The notes under the pieces: model-generated
Databases searched by the model: none
Seen by the model: the letters and a program-made list of their open reading frames with translations, nothing else
Told to the model about the DNA's origin: nothing
Position numbers and translations under genes: made by a program
Shown: positions 42,583 through 51,583 of the stretch, piece after piece
Layout: each line of letters opens with the position of its first letter
Position numbering within the stretch: position 1 is the stretch's first letter
Source: Fictibacillus phosphorivorans
GTDB lineage: Bacteria > Bacillota > Bacilli > Bacillales > Fictibacillaceae
Reading direction: 5' to 3'
Assembly (NCBI RefSeq): GCF_001629705.1
Contig: NZ_CP015378.1
Span: 620,001 to 684,000, forward strand
Length of the DNA stretch: 64,000 nucleotides

Positions 42583-44067
42583 ATGGAAAAAACTTTAGAC
42601 CTTCAATTAAAACCAAAGGTGGCCGAGTTTCTTAACGGAACGAAAAAGCATTTTATCAATGGGGAATGGGTCAGCTCCGCTAGTGGAAAAACATTTGAAA
42701 CGTTAAACCCTTCAACTGGAGAAGTATTAGCAGTTGTATCTGAAGGTGGAACTGAAGATATCGACAAAGCAGTAAAAGCGGCAAGAGCAGCTTTTGAAAC
42801 AGGTTATTGGTCCAAGATGCCTGCTTCAAAGCGAAGCTACTTGATCTACAAATTAGCAGAATTGATGGAAGAGAATAAAGAAGAATTAGCACAGCTTGAT
42901 ACATTGGATAACGGAAAGCCGATTCGCGAAACGATGAATGCAGACGTTCCGCTCGCGATTGAACATTTCCGCTATTATGCTGGTTGGTCAACGAAAATCG
43001 TTGGGCAGACGATTCCTGTAGCAGGAAGTTTCTTCAACTATACGCGCCATGAAGCGCTCGGTGTAGTTGGTCAAATTATTCCTTGGAACTTCCCATTATT
43101 GATGGCTGCTTGGAAGCTTGGTGCAGCTCTTGCGACAGGATGTACGGTCGTACTGAAGCCGGCTGAGCAAACACCTCTTTCAGCCCTTTACTTGGCAAAA
43201 TTAGCACATGAAGCTGGATTCCCAGAAGGTGTGTTAAACGTTGTAACGGGTGCTGGTGAAACAGGTGCGGCATTAGTTGATCATCCTAACGTGGACAAAA
43301 TCGCATTTACAGGTTCTACGGAAGTAGGAAAGCTGATCATGCGTAACGCGTCTAACTCATTAAAGCGTGTAACGCTTGAGCTAGGTGGTAAATCGCCAAA
43401 CATCATCTTGCCTGATGCTGACATGAGCCGAGCGGTTCCTGGTGCGTTAAGCGGAATCATGTTCAACCAAGGACAAGTTTGCTGTGCAGGATCACGTTTG
43501 TATATTCAAAAGAAATCATTTGATAATGTCGTAGCAGACCTTGTGTCTCATGCGAAAAAAATCAAGCAAGGCCCTGGATTAGATCCAGATACAACGATGG
43601 GGCCGCTCGTATCTCAAGAACAGCATAACCGCGTTCTTGGATATATTCAAAAAGGACAAGACGAGGGTGCAGAATTGTTAACAGGAGGAACAACTCCATT
43701 TGACAAAGGATACTTTGTTGAGCCGACAATCTTCGCCGATGTAGATGATAAGATGACGATCGCGAAAGAAGAGATCTTCGGACCAGTTGTGGCTGCAATG
43801 CCGTTTGAAGACTTGGATGATGTGATTTCACGTGCAAACGATTCTGAGTATGGTCTTGCTGCAGGACTATGGACAGAGAATCTAAAAACGGCTCATTATG
43901 TATCGAACAAGCTTCGTGCTGGTACAGTATGGGTGAACTGCTATAATGCGTTTGATGCTGCTTCACCATTCGGCGGATACAAGCAATCAGGTATCGGACG
44001 TGAAATGGGATCTTATGCATTAAACAACTACACAGAAGTTAAGAGTGTATGGGTTAACTTAAAATAG
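42583..44067 (+). CDS. dhaS: NAD-dependent aldehyde dehydrogenase (DhaS type)
   Basis: The 494-residue cytoplasmic enzyme oxidises aldehydes to acids. The catalytic Cys is in 'NQGQVCCAGSRLYIQ', the Glu in 'TLELGGKSPNI', the cofactor motif is 'FTGSTEVGKLIM', and 'IIPWNFPLLMAAWKLG' is the conserved N-domain block. It resembles B. subtilis DhaS and betaine/retinal-type ALDHs in length and sequence style. It is inserted between yhaX and the yhzD/yhaQ genes, a position not used in B. subtilis. GGGAGG precedes the ATG; own promoter and terminator. It is the second ALDH of the window and differs from the one at 31-32.6 kb by lacking the basic C-terminal tail. Confidence 0.9.
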   Translation: MEKTLDLQLKPKVAEFLNGTKKHFINGEWVSSASGKTFETLNPSTGEVLAVVSEGGTEDIDKAVKAARAAFETGYWSKMPASKRSYLIYKLAELMEENKEELAQLDTLDNGKPIRETMNADVPLAIEHFRYYAGWSTKIVGQTIPVAGSFFNYTRHEALGVVGQIIPWNFPLLMAAWKLGAALATGCTVVLKPAEQTPLSALYLAKLAHEAGFPEGVLNVVTGAGETGAALVDHPNVDKIAFTGSTEVGKLIMRNASNSLKRVTLELGGKSPNIILPDADMSRAVPGALSGIMFNQGQVCCAGSRLYIQKKSFDNVVADLVSHAKKIKQGPGLDPDTTMGPLVSQEQHNRVLGYIQKGQDEGAELLTGGTTPFDKGYFVEPTIFADVDDKMTIAKEEIFGPVVAAMPFEDLDDVISRANDSEYGLAAGLWTENLKTAHYVSNKLRAGTVWVNCYNAFDAASPFGGYKQSGIGREMGSYALNNYTEVKSVWVNLK

Positions 44068-44111
44068 ACAACAAGATATAACGGGGTCAAAGAATTGAAC
44101 GGATAAATAGG

Positions 44112-44147
44112 AAAAACCGGGTGCTAGATCCAGCATCCGGTTTTTTT
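44112..44147 (+). terminator. Terminator of dhaS
   Basis: CCGGGTGCT (44117-44125) pairs with AGCATCCGG (44132-44140), one G-U, around AGATCC, followed by TTTTTTT. Confidence 0.92.
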
Positions 44148-44154
44148 CTTTGTT

Positions 44155-44402
44155 CATTGATAAGCGGCGAATCTCTTCGTCAGTTTTGTTTTTTCGGTGC
44201 TCATGTAGGAAAACTACACTCCGCTCCTCAAAAACTTCACTTCCTCGACCTTCTTGCTTCTGAATGAACAATTTATACATTGATAAGCGGCGAATCTCTG
44301 CCTCAGTTTTTTTCTCAGACGACTACACTTCGCTCCTTAAAACTTCACTTTCTTGATCTTCTTTTTTGCTTCGGATTGAACAACTTATACATTATTAAGC
44401 GG
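44155..44402. repeat. Tandem direct repeat of about 120 bp, two copies plus a stub
   Basis: Copies begin CATTGATAAGCGGCGAATCT at 44155 and again at 44278; a stub CATTATTAAGCGG begins at 44390, next to the GNAT stop codon. Both share ACTACACTNCGCTCCT, AACTTCACTT and GAACAA(T/C)TTATACAT. The two copies have diverged with small indels (period 123, then 112). A partial frame on the minus strand of one copy is broken in the other, so they look like decayed duplicates. Confidence 0.8.
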
Positions 44403-44409
44403 CTTATTA

Positions 44410-44844
44410 TTAAAGCATTACCTTAATAAATCGCAACCCAGTATCATCATAATCCAAACTGCGATAGAACTCATGGGTGTCTGTTCTTTGTTTTCCACTA
44501 TTAAGCAATATTGCCGTACAGCCTTGCTCTTTTGCCCATTCTTCTCCATAACGAACAAGCTCCTTGCCGATGCCGTTTCCTCTGAATTCTTCACTTACCA
44601 CTAGAGCAGTAATACGTGCATAGCAGCCGTTTTTCTCAAAATATATTCCTTTTGTTAGGCCGATCATCCCGATTACTTGGTCGTTTACACAAGCCACAAA
44701 ACAAGCATAAGCAGAGTTAGGAAGCAGCGTTTCTAACCGCTCTGTCATCTCTTCGGGCTTAGTAGGATAACCAAGCTCTCCCATTAAATAAGAAAGTTCG
44801 TAACTGTCATCGTATCGAGCTTCACGCAGAATCACTTCACTCAC
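44410..44844 (-). CDS. GNAT-family N-acetyltransferase
   Basis: The roughly 144-residue acetyl-CoA-dependent acetyltransferase has the acetyl-CoA motif A 'ITALVVSEEFRGNGIGKELV', preceded by 'VIGMIGLTKGIYF' and followed by 'GCTAILLNSGKQRTDTHEFY'. The substrate is unknown. I chose a GTG start 6 nt after GAGGGAG. An ATG ten codons upstream overlaps the stop of yhzD by 1 nt but has no SD, and could be used by translational coupling. The 3' end abuts the tandem 120-bp repeats. Confidence 0.83.
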   Translation of the reverse strand: MSEVILREARYDDSYELSYLMGELGYPTKPEEMTERLETLLPNSAYACFVACVNDQVIGMIGLTKGIYFEKNGCYARITALVVSEEFRGNGIGKELVRYGEEWAKEQGCTAILLNSGKQRTDTHEFYRSLDYDDTGLRFIKVML

Positions 44845-44873
44845 TGTTTTCTCCCTCGTTTCCATGAGTTTCA

Positions 44874-45059
44874 TTAGCGATGGAAAAGAAGCAATTGTCC
44901 CTTTGGTGAAGTCAGACGATGCGTTTTTTCTTGCATGTTCAGTTCAGCCAAACGGGCTTCTCCTTGCTCTTTTGCTTTAGAATCATTCGGTGCAGAAATT
45001 GTTTCATCCAATATTTTTTCTCCGTTACTTTCATAAGCAGTTAGTGCGTATGTATTCAT
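44874..45059 (-). CDS. yhzD: YhzD-family small protein
   Basis: The 61-residue protein reads MNTYALTAYESNGEKILDET and ends 'THRLTSPKGQLLLFHR', the conserved end of the YhzD-like family; the length also fits. It is cytoplasmic, of unknown function. In B. subtilis yhzD lies in the same yha neighbourhood. It is directly followed by the GNAT gene (1-nt overlap with the longer form) and is divergent from yhaQ. Confidence 0.8.
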   Translation of the reverse strand: MNTYALTAYESNGEKILDETISAPNDSKAKEQGEARLAELNMQEKTHRLTSPKGQLLLFHR

Positions 45060-45206
45060 GATGATCGAACTCCTTTCGTATCTAAATTTGATTTCAACAT
45101 TCGACGAATTTTTCCTGCTATAAACTTAAGAATTTGTATGAAACTTAAGGTGTTGCCCTACGTAATAGTAATATATGGTATATTTTACAGCGGGAGGGAT
45201 TTAGTC

Positions 45207-46103
45207 ATGTTGACCATTAACGAAGTAAGAAAACAGTTTGGAAGCTTTACAGCTGTTGACGGAATTAACCTACAGATTCCTAGAGGCGAAATCTTTGGTT
45301 TGTTAGGTGCAAATGGTGCGGGGAAAACGACGACATTTCGAATGATTTTAGGATTATTAACCCCATCACAAGGAAGAATTACATGGAACGAAAAAGAAAT
45401 CTCGTATGAGACAAGTGATCTCATAGGGTATCTACCCGAAGAAAGAGGATTGTATCCAAAGCTCACAGTTAGAGAGCAGTTGATCTATCTTGGGCAGCTA
45501 CGTGGTATGACGCGATCACAAATTCAAGAACAGACGGATAAGTGGTTAAAACGTTTCGGAGCAGAAGAGTATTTAAATAAGAAGGTAGAAGCGTTGTCTA
45601 AAGGAAATCAGCAAAAAATTCAGTTCATTGCGGCGGTCCTTCATCGTCCGGAACTTTTGATCTTAGATGAACCGTTTAGCGGATTAGACCCTGTGAATGT
45701 TGAGCTTCTGAAGAGCGCTGTTCATGAGCTAAAAAAAGAGGGAACAACGATTGTCTTCTCTTCTCATAGGATGGAGCATGTAGAAGAATTATGTCAGCAT
45801 CTCTGTATCATGCATAGAGGAAAGTCGGTTGTTCAAGGAAATCTAAAAGAAATCAAACGATCTTTTGGGAAAAAGAATGTTTCTGTTAAAGCAGACTTTG
45901 ATCTAACATATCTGAAAGATACTGCTGGCGTTATCAAACATCGTACAACAGGAGACGGAATCATTCTTCAAGTTGAGAGAGAAGAAGTGGCTAAAGATCT
46001 ATTCCAAGCTATTCAATCAAAAGGATTTGTAAGGAAGTTTGAGCTTGAGGAACCTTCGTTAAATGATATCTTCATCGAGAAAGTAGGTGTTGTTCATGAG
46101 TAA
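45207..46103 (+). CDS. yhaQ: ABC transporter ATP-binding protein YhaQ
   Basis: The 298-residue ATPase of a NatA-like exporter has Walker A GANGAGKTTT, signature 'LSKGNQQKIQ' (typical of this subgroup), Walker B 'LLILDEPFSGLDP', and H-loop 'FSSHRMEHVEE'. The C-terminal 80 residues form the usual regulatory extension. GGGAGGG 8 nt before MLTINEV decides the start. Overlaps yhaP by 8 bp. The substrate is unknown; in B. subtilis the pair is described as a sodium/drug-type exporter only by homology. Confidence 0.9.
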   Translation: MLTINEVRKQFGSFTAVDGINLQIPRGEIFGLLGANGAGKTTTFRMILGLLTPSQGRITWNEKEISYETSDLIGYLPEERGLYPKLTVREQLIYLGQLRGMTRSQIQEQTDKWLKRFGAEEYLNKKVEALSKGNQQKIQFIAAVLHRPELLILDEPFSGLDPVNVELLKSAVHELKKEGTTIVFSSHRMEHVEELCQHLCIMHRGKSVVQGNLKEIKRSFGKKNVSVKADFDLTYLKDTAGVIKHRTTGDGIILQVEREEVAKDLFQAIQSKGFVRKFELEEPSLNDIFIEKVGVVHE

Positions 46104-47370
46104 GTTTATGACCGTAATGATGCATACATATCGATCTAAAATAAAATCAAAACCATTCCTGATCACAACACTCATTACGATTGGTTTGTTATTCGTGATC
46201 ACGAATATGAACGAGATCACAAAAATGTTTGGTGAGGATGAGGTTTCTAAAATAGGCGTGATCGACCGAACAGGAGAAACGCTCCCAGCTCTTCAAACAC
46301 AACTTAAACAAACAAGTGATGATCTGAAAGCAGAAGCGTTCACAAAATCAGAGAATGAAGCAGAAAAAGCAGTACTTGATGGTAAAATTGAAGGACTTTT
46401 AATTCTGGATCGTGATGCTTCAGGTATCATGACGGGAACATATAAAGCGGAAGATGTAACACAACAGAGCTTGATCGCAGATGTAGAGTTAGCGCTGCAG
46501 CAGATTAAGAACAAATCAGCCGCTGAGTCTATCGGATTGAATCAAGAACAACTTGCTGCTATCTATTCGCCGGTTTCTTTTGCTAAAGAATCATTGTCTG
46601 ATTCAGCGAAAAGTGAGGAAGAGGCCGCTCAAGTATACATCTTAGTCTATGTGGTTCTATTTTTCATGTACATGGCCGTTATGATGTATGGAAGTATGAT
46701 CGCCGTAGAGGTGGCAACAGAAAAATCTTCACGCGTTATGGAAATACTGATTTCTTCTGTATCGCCTGTGACACAAATGTTTGGGAAGATCTTTGGTATC
46801 GTACTCGTAGCATTAACTCAGCTTGCGTTGTTTGTTGCTGGAGGGTTTCTGGCAGTGAAATTAAACGGACAGCTTAGCGGAAGTGAGAGTATCATAAATG
46901 AACTTAAGTTGAATGAGATTCCAACCTCATTAATCATCTATGCTCTTGTGTTTTTCATTTTAGGATTCTTCCTCTACTCAACACTATTTGCGATGCTAGG
47001 TTCATTGATCAGCAGAGTGGAAGAAGTTAATAATTTGATGACACCTGTAGTGATCGTAATCGTGGCGGCATTTATGATCGCCATGTTTGGCAGAGAAAAT
47101 CCAGAGTCTGGCTTTGTTGCTGCTGCATCTTACTTCCCGCTCTTTACACCGATGCTCATGCTGCTTCGTGTAGGGATGCTTTCATTACCAGTTTGGGAAG
47201 TAGCACTGGGAATCGGCGTTCTAGTAGGAGCTATATTCTTGTTTGCTATCATTGGTGCTCGTGTATATCGCGGTGGTGTTTTGATGTATGGAAACGCACC
47301 GTCCTTAAAGTTGTTCAAGCAAGCCCTTCTATTATCCAAGCAAGAGAAGAAGAATACAACCGACATTTAA
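46096..47370 (+). CDS. yhaP: ABC transporter permease YhaP
   Basis: The 424-residue ABC-2 type permease has one N-terminal TM ('FLITTLITIGLLFVITNM'), a large external domain (about 45-175), then five C-terminal TM helices. 'EKSSRVMEILISSVSPVTQM' with following FGKIFG is the NatB/YhaP signature. Start at the ATG 6 nt after AGGTG, overlapping yhaQ's last codons. It works with YhaQ. A terminator follows, so yhaO begins a new transcript or depends on readthrough. Confidence 0.9.
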   Translation: MSKFMTVMMHTYRSKIKSKPFLITTLITIGLLFVITNMNEITKMFGEDEVSKIGVIDRTGETLPALQTQLKQTSDDLKAEAFTKSENEAEKAVLDGKIEGLLILDRDASGIMTGTYKAEDVTQQSLIADVELALQQIKNKSAAESIGLNQEQLAAIYSPVSFAKESLSDSAKSEEEAAQVYILVYVVLFFMYMAVMMYGSMIAVEVATEKSSRVMEILISSVSPVTQMFGKIFGIVLVALTQLALFVAGGFLAVKLNGQLSGSESIINELKLNEIPTSLIIYALVFFILGFFLYSTLFAMLGSLISRVEEVNNLMTPVVIVIVAAFMIAMFGRENPESGFVAAASYFPLFTPMLMLLRVGMLSLPVWEVALGIGVLVGAIFLFAIIGARVYRGGVLMYGNAPSLKLFKQALLLSKQEKKNTTDI

Positions 47371-47374
47371 CAAG

Positions 47375-47404
47375 AAAAAAGAGAGCCTCGTGCTCTCTTT
47401 TTTT
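47375..47404 (+). terminator. Terminator of yhaQ-yhaP
   Basis: AAAAAGAGAGC (47376-47386) pairs with GCTCTCTTTTT (47392-47402) around CTCGT, in a T tract of seven. Confidence 0.92.
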
Positions 47405-47481
47405 ACACATTCACAAGCGAACGTGCTTTCGTATATATGTTAAAATGAAGGGAAGAATGGTAGAAAAAGAGGATGAGTGAA

Positions 47482-48699
47482 ATGATAAAGTTTTTACATT
47501 GTGCAGATCTCCATTTAGATAGTCCTTTCAAAGGGCTTTCTTCGTTGCCTGAAGGGCTTTTTCAGCGACTTTCTAATAGTACGTTCGTATCCTTTAAACG
47601 GCTTATCGATCTCGCGATTACAGAAGAAGTGGATTTTGTGGTCATTGCAGGAGATCTTTATGACAGCGGGAACCGAAGCTTAAAAGCTCAGTCATTTTTG
47701 AAAAACTGTTTTATGAAATTGAACAGTCACAACATAAACGTATATGTTGTTCATGGCAATCATGATCCATTAGATGGTCAATGGGTTGATCTAGAGTGGC
47801 CAAGCAATGTGCACTTTTTTAATGGCAACCACATACAAACTCTCCACTTTGAAAAACAGGGAAGAGTAGTAGCGGCTCTGCATGGATTTAGCTATGAAAC
47901 AGCAGCGGTTACAGATGATCGGACATTATACTATCCCGAAAAAAGAGATGATCTGTATCATATTGGGATTTTGCATGGACAGGCTGATGGATATAGCGGC
48001 CATGGCAGATACGCACCATTCCTATTAACAGAGCTTTTAAAGAAAGGCTATGATTATTGGGCGCTCGGCCATATTCATAAACGAATCGATCTAAACCTAG
48101 AGCCGATCGTTCGCTATTCAGGAAATATACAAGGCAGACATAGTGGCGAACTAGGTGAAAAAGGTGGTTACATCGTTACCTTAAACCATGATGAAGTGGA
48201 AAGTCACTTTCACTCTACTTCTGAATTGGAATGGCAAGAATGCCGAATTGATGTAAGTGAGGTTGATAGTCTGCAAGAAGTGATCAATCTGTGTGAAACA
48301 AAGATCAGCACGTATCAACAGCGAAATAAAGGTATCCTCCTCATCATAAAGTTGATGGGTCAAACACCGCTTTATCATGAGCTTTTAGATGGAGTTTTTA
48401 TAGAAGACCTTGAAGAGATTTTACGTGAAGAAGTTTATGATTCTTCCTTTGTTCATGTTGTAACGATTAAGAATGTAACAACTCCTTCTATTCAAGAAGA
48501 ACAATCCATGAAACAGTCTGCCTTTTTTCAAGATTTATTGAGTGTTCTAGAGGATGACACTGAATTGCAACTAGCGATCTCTGAGTTGTCGACACACAGA
48601 ACTGCTAGAAAATACATAGACTTGAATGAACAAGATTGGGAAGATATCAAACAACAAGCAGAACAATTGTTATTATCTGAACTTCATAAAAGCAGGTAG
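47482..48699 (+). CDS. yhaO: SbcD-like DNA repair nuclease YhaO
   Basis: The 405-residue calcineurin-type phosphoesterase has 'HCADLHLDSPF' (motif I), 'AGDLYDSGNRS' (motif II), 'VHGNHDPLDG' (motif III), 'ILHGQADGYSGHG' and 'ALGHIHKR' (metal His). These are the Mre11/SbcD nuclease motifs. It is expected to pair with YhaN, encoded 8 bp downstream, as an SbcCD-like DNA end-processing complex. I chose the second ATG of the frame, with GAGG at proper spacing; the first sits on the SD. Same order as in B. subtilis. Confidence 0.9.
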   Translation: MIKFLHCADLHLDSPFKGLSSLPEGLFQRLSNSTFVSFKRLIDLAITEEVDFVVIAGDLYDSGNRSLKAQSFLKNCFMKLNSHNINVYVVHGNHDPLDGQWVDLEWPSNVHFFNGNHIQTLHFEKQGRVVAALHGFSYETAAVTDDRTLYYPEKRDDLYHIGILHGQADGYSGHGRYAPFLLTELLKKGYDYWALGHIHKRIDLNLEPIVRYSGNIQGRHSGELGEKGGYIVTLNHDEVESHFHSTSELEWQECRIDVSEVDSLQEVINLCETKISTYQQRNKGILLIIKLMGQTPLYHELLDGVFIEDLEEILREEVYDSSFVHVVTIKNVTTPSIQEEQSMKQSAFFQDLLSVLEDDTELQLAISELSTHRTARKYIDLNEQDWEDIKQQAEQLLLSELHKSR

Positions 48700-48707
48700 G
48701 TGAAAAA

Positions 48708-51563
48708 ATGAAACTGGTTTCTCTTCATATCTATCACTTCGGCGGGTTAAAGGATTGCAAAATATCCGTCGAAGATAAAGGGCTGCAGATTCTTTACGGA
48801 GAAAACGAAGCCGGAAAAACAACACTAATGGACTTTATCAAATGTATGCTCTACGGCTTTCCTACAAAAACTCAAAACCAACGACGCTATGAACCGAAAG
48901 ACGGAAACAGAATGGGTGGTAAGATTACCATTCACCATCAAGTACACGGAAAGTGGACCATTGAGAGAATTACACGTTCAACTGTAACCGGAGATCTCAC
49001 GCTTTATGATGAAAATGGGCAACAGCAAGATGAGGCATTTCTGCTACAGTTGTTGGACGGAATGGAACAATCTTTATATACAGGTGCTTTTTGCTTTGGA
49101 CTGGATGGGTTACAGAAATTAGATAAGTTATCATCAGAAGAACTTGGCAATTTTTTATTGAGTACCGCGATTTCAGGTGATCGTGATCTACTCGATATCG
49201 AACAGACCTTTGAAAAGAGACAAGCCTTATTATTTAAAAAAGCAGGCAAAAAACCAATCATTAATGAAAAGTTAGAACAACTGTCTTCATCAGCAAAATC
49301 ACTTCAACTGTTAAAAGAAAAAAATGAAAGTTATCAAGCGTTAACGAACGAGAAAGTCGGCAAAGAAAAGGATCTAGAGGGAATTAAACAAAAACTAACA
49401 GAGGTTCAAACCGAACTTCTCTCCTACAAGAGATTGCTTGAATTAAAGCCAGTATTGCAAAAGTACAAACAGCTTGATGTTGAAATTCGCTCCTTTGATG
49501 ATGAACCAACATCTTTTCCAGAGAACGGGCTTCAACAATACGAGGAGCTACGAAAAGAATTTTCACGCTTGAAAAGTGACTTAACCTACGGGGATAGCCG
49601 TATTGGAGATGCTGAAGCTGAGCTCGGCTCCATTTTAAGTAATGAAAATATTGTAAGGTATGAGACAGAGATTAAACGTTTGTTTAATTACCTTCCTGAA
49701 TATGAACATCTACTCAATCAGCTTCAAGAGCTAAAACGCCACATACAGGCAATAAGGAAAGAAGAAATAGAACTTTTTGATGAAATCGGTGAGACCTGGT
49801 CTGAGGAGCAACTTACGAAACTTTCACTTTCTTTATCATCGCTTCATCATCTAGAAGATTTGATCAGACAGAATGAACAGATTCAAGATAAAAAAGGTAG
49901 GTTAGAAGACGAGCTAGAAGATTCTAGAATGAAATTGGAGCGGTTAGAAGCAGAAGAAGCAAAACACAAAAAGAACCTTCTTTCTGAAGACGAATATGCA
50001 AAATATCAGAACTCCAATCAAAAAGAAACTCGGAAGACCCCTTTCTACACAACGCTATTACCCATTCTCTCTTCTATCTTACTTTTATGGTCGGGTTGGG
50101 TTTCAAGCCATCCTCCTGTCATGTTTGCAGGAGTGCTGCTACTTATTATATCGCTAGTGCTGATTGTTCTGTATCTAAAGGGGAATCAGTCTGGTGAAGA
50201 GGTTCCAAAACACGTACATCAACGCTTGTTAGAAGATGAAGTAAACAGGAAACAATGGCTGGAACTCTCTCTCCAGCTATCTAACGAAAACAACATTTAT
50301 GTACAGCTTGCTAAACGGCTGGATTATTTAGAGGTGGAAGAAGCATCTGTTTGGGAACGTGCGAAACGCTGGGCGTCTGATCACGGATACAGAGGGAAGT
50401 TGGATCTTCTGTTTGTATCCGGTTATATGAAACGAGTGCTTCAGCTTAAAGAGTTGTTTAGACAGCGAAATGAAGCAGAGAATAAAGCACAGGATATAGC
50501 GTTTAAACAAAGGAATTATGAGAAGAAGGCTTCTTTATTATCTCTTGAATTAGGAGAAGAACCCCAAGAAGATACAAAAAGCTGGATCAACTCTTGTTAT
50601 GCCGAATTGGAGAAACAACTCAAAAATCAATCACGAATAGAACACATTCAGCAAAACAAAAAAGAACTTCTCGAGCGGAAAGATGAGCTCCAGAAAAAGA
50701 TTTCTTATTTAGGTGATCAGATTCAAAGTCTATGGAATATGGCTAAAGTTAGCAACGAAGCTGACTTTTATGTGAAAGGAAAGAACAAGGAACGGTATAG
50801 CAAGTTAAAAGAAGAACGTGAAACGGTTTATAATCAATTCATATCGTTAGGGTTTGCAAAAGATGAAATCGTAGCAATGGCAGAGAAAGTAACGGTACAA
50901 CTTGAAAACACACTTCATCATATTTCGGTCCTGGAAGAAAAGGTGAAAGAAAAGCAAAAAGAGTATGATGAGAAGCTTGAAGCAAAAGGCAAACTGGATT
51001 GGGAATTAGGTAAATTGCTTGAAGATGGCAGTTACTCTGAGAACCTGCATCAATACGAGATGCTTAAAGAAGAGTGGAACGCATTGGTGAAGAAGTGGGC
51101 AAGCTTACGCCTAGCACAGCATGCACTTTCAAAAGTTAAGGAAGATTATCAAAAAACAAAGCTGCCAGCGGTTTTAGAGACTTCTAGTGTTTATTTTAGT
51201 AAAATAACAGAAAGTGAATATCAATTAATTACATTTACAGACAAAAATGAACTAATGGTTTTAAATGGGGAGGGTATAGGTTTTTATCCGCATGAGTTAA
51301 GTCGAGGTACTGCTGAACAGGTGTATTTGGCTATCAGGTTGGCAGTAGCTTACCATGCTGGACCAAGAGACTTCCCGATTTTAATGGACGATATTGCGGT
51401 TAACTTTGATGAGTTAAGGACAAAGCGAACACTGCAACTGATACAAGAAACGGCGTTAGATCGGCAGGTCTTGTTCTTTACCTGTCATAAACATATTGCA
51501 TCTATGGTTCCGTCAGTTCCTGTCATACATTGGCCACATCAATCTGTTATCGCTGAAATGTAA
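48708..51563 (+). CDS. yhaN: Rad50/SbcC-like ATPase YhaN (SbcE)
   Basis: The 951-residue SMC-like protein has an N-terminal Walker A, GENEAGKTT (about 36), long coiled-coil arms either side, and the C-terminal signature/Walker B region 'ELSRGTAEQVYLAIRLAVAY' and 'PILMDDIAVNFD'. The residue after the Walker B Asp is Asp rather than Glu. Unusually for this superfamily, two hydrophobic helices lie in the middle of the arm (about 446-491, 'LLPILSSILLLWSGWVSS', 'VMFAGVLLLIISLVLIVLYL'). The complex may thus be membrane-tethered. It acts with YhaO in DNA end processing. Confidence 0.9.
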   Translation: MKLVSLHIYHFGGLKDCKISVEDKGLQILYGENEAGKTTLMDFIKCMLYGFPTKTQNQRRYEPKDGNRMGGKITIHHQVHGKWTIERITRSTVTGDLTLYDENGQQQDEAFLLQLLDGMEQSLYTGAFCFGLDGLQKLDKLSSEELGNFLLSTAISGDRDLLDIEQTFEKRQALLFKKAGKKPIINEKLEQLSSSAKSLQLLKEKNESYQALTNEKVGKEKDLEGIKQKLTEVQTELLSYKRLLELKPVLQKYKQLDVEIRSFDDEPTSFPENGLQQYEELRKEFSRLKSDLTYGDSRIGDAEAELGSILSNENIVRYETEIKRLFNYLPEYEHLLNQLQELKRHIQAIRKEEIELFDEIGETWSEEQLTKLSLSLSSLHHLEDLIRQNEQIQDKKGRLEDELEDSRMKLERLEAEEAKHKKNLLSEDEYAKYQNSNQKETRKTPFYTTLLPILSSILLLWSGWVSSHPPVMFAGVLLLIISLVLIVLYLKGNQSGEEVPKHVHQRLLEDEVNRKQWLELSLQLSNENNIYVQLAKRLDYLEVEEASVWERAKRWASDHGYRGKLDLLFVSGYMKRVLQLKELFRQRNEAENKAQDIAFKQRNYEKKASLLSLELGEEPQEDTKSWINSCYAELEKQLKNQSRIEHIQQNKKELLERKDELQKKISYLGDQIQSLWNMAKVSNEADFYVKGKNKERYSKLKEERETVYNQFISLGFAKDEIVAMAEKVTVQLENTLHHISVLEEKVKEKQKEYDEKLEAKGKLDWELGKLLEDGSYSENLHQYEMLKEEWNALVKKWASLRLAQHALSKVKEDYQKTKLPAVLETSSVYFSKITESEYQLITFTDKNELMVLNGEGIGFYPHELSRGTAEQVYLAIRLAVAYHAGPRDFPILMDDIAVNFDELRTKRTLQLIQETALDRQVLFFTCHKHIASMVPSVPVIHWPHQSVIAEM

Positions 51564-51583
51564 CCAAAGGAGGGGAGTGGCTC

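Noticed and set aside
44059..44280. 73-codon minus-strand frame after dhaS
   Set aside because: It covers the dhaS terminator and one copy of the 120-bp repeat; the same frame is broken in the other copy, so it is not a conserved gene.
48708..51563. Defence-system ATPase/nuclease pair (yhaO-yhaN region)
   Set aside because: The pair looks like an SbcCD/Gabija-like module at first sight, but gene order, lengths and motifs match housekeeping yhaO-yhaN of Bacillus; no toxin, helicase or mobile element accompanies it.
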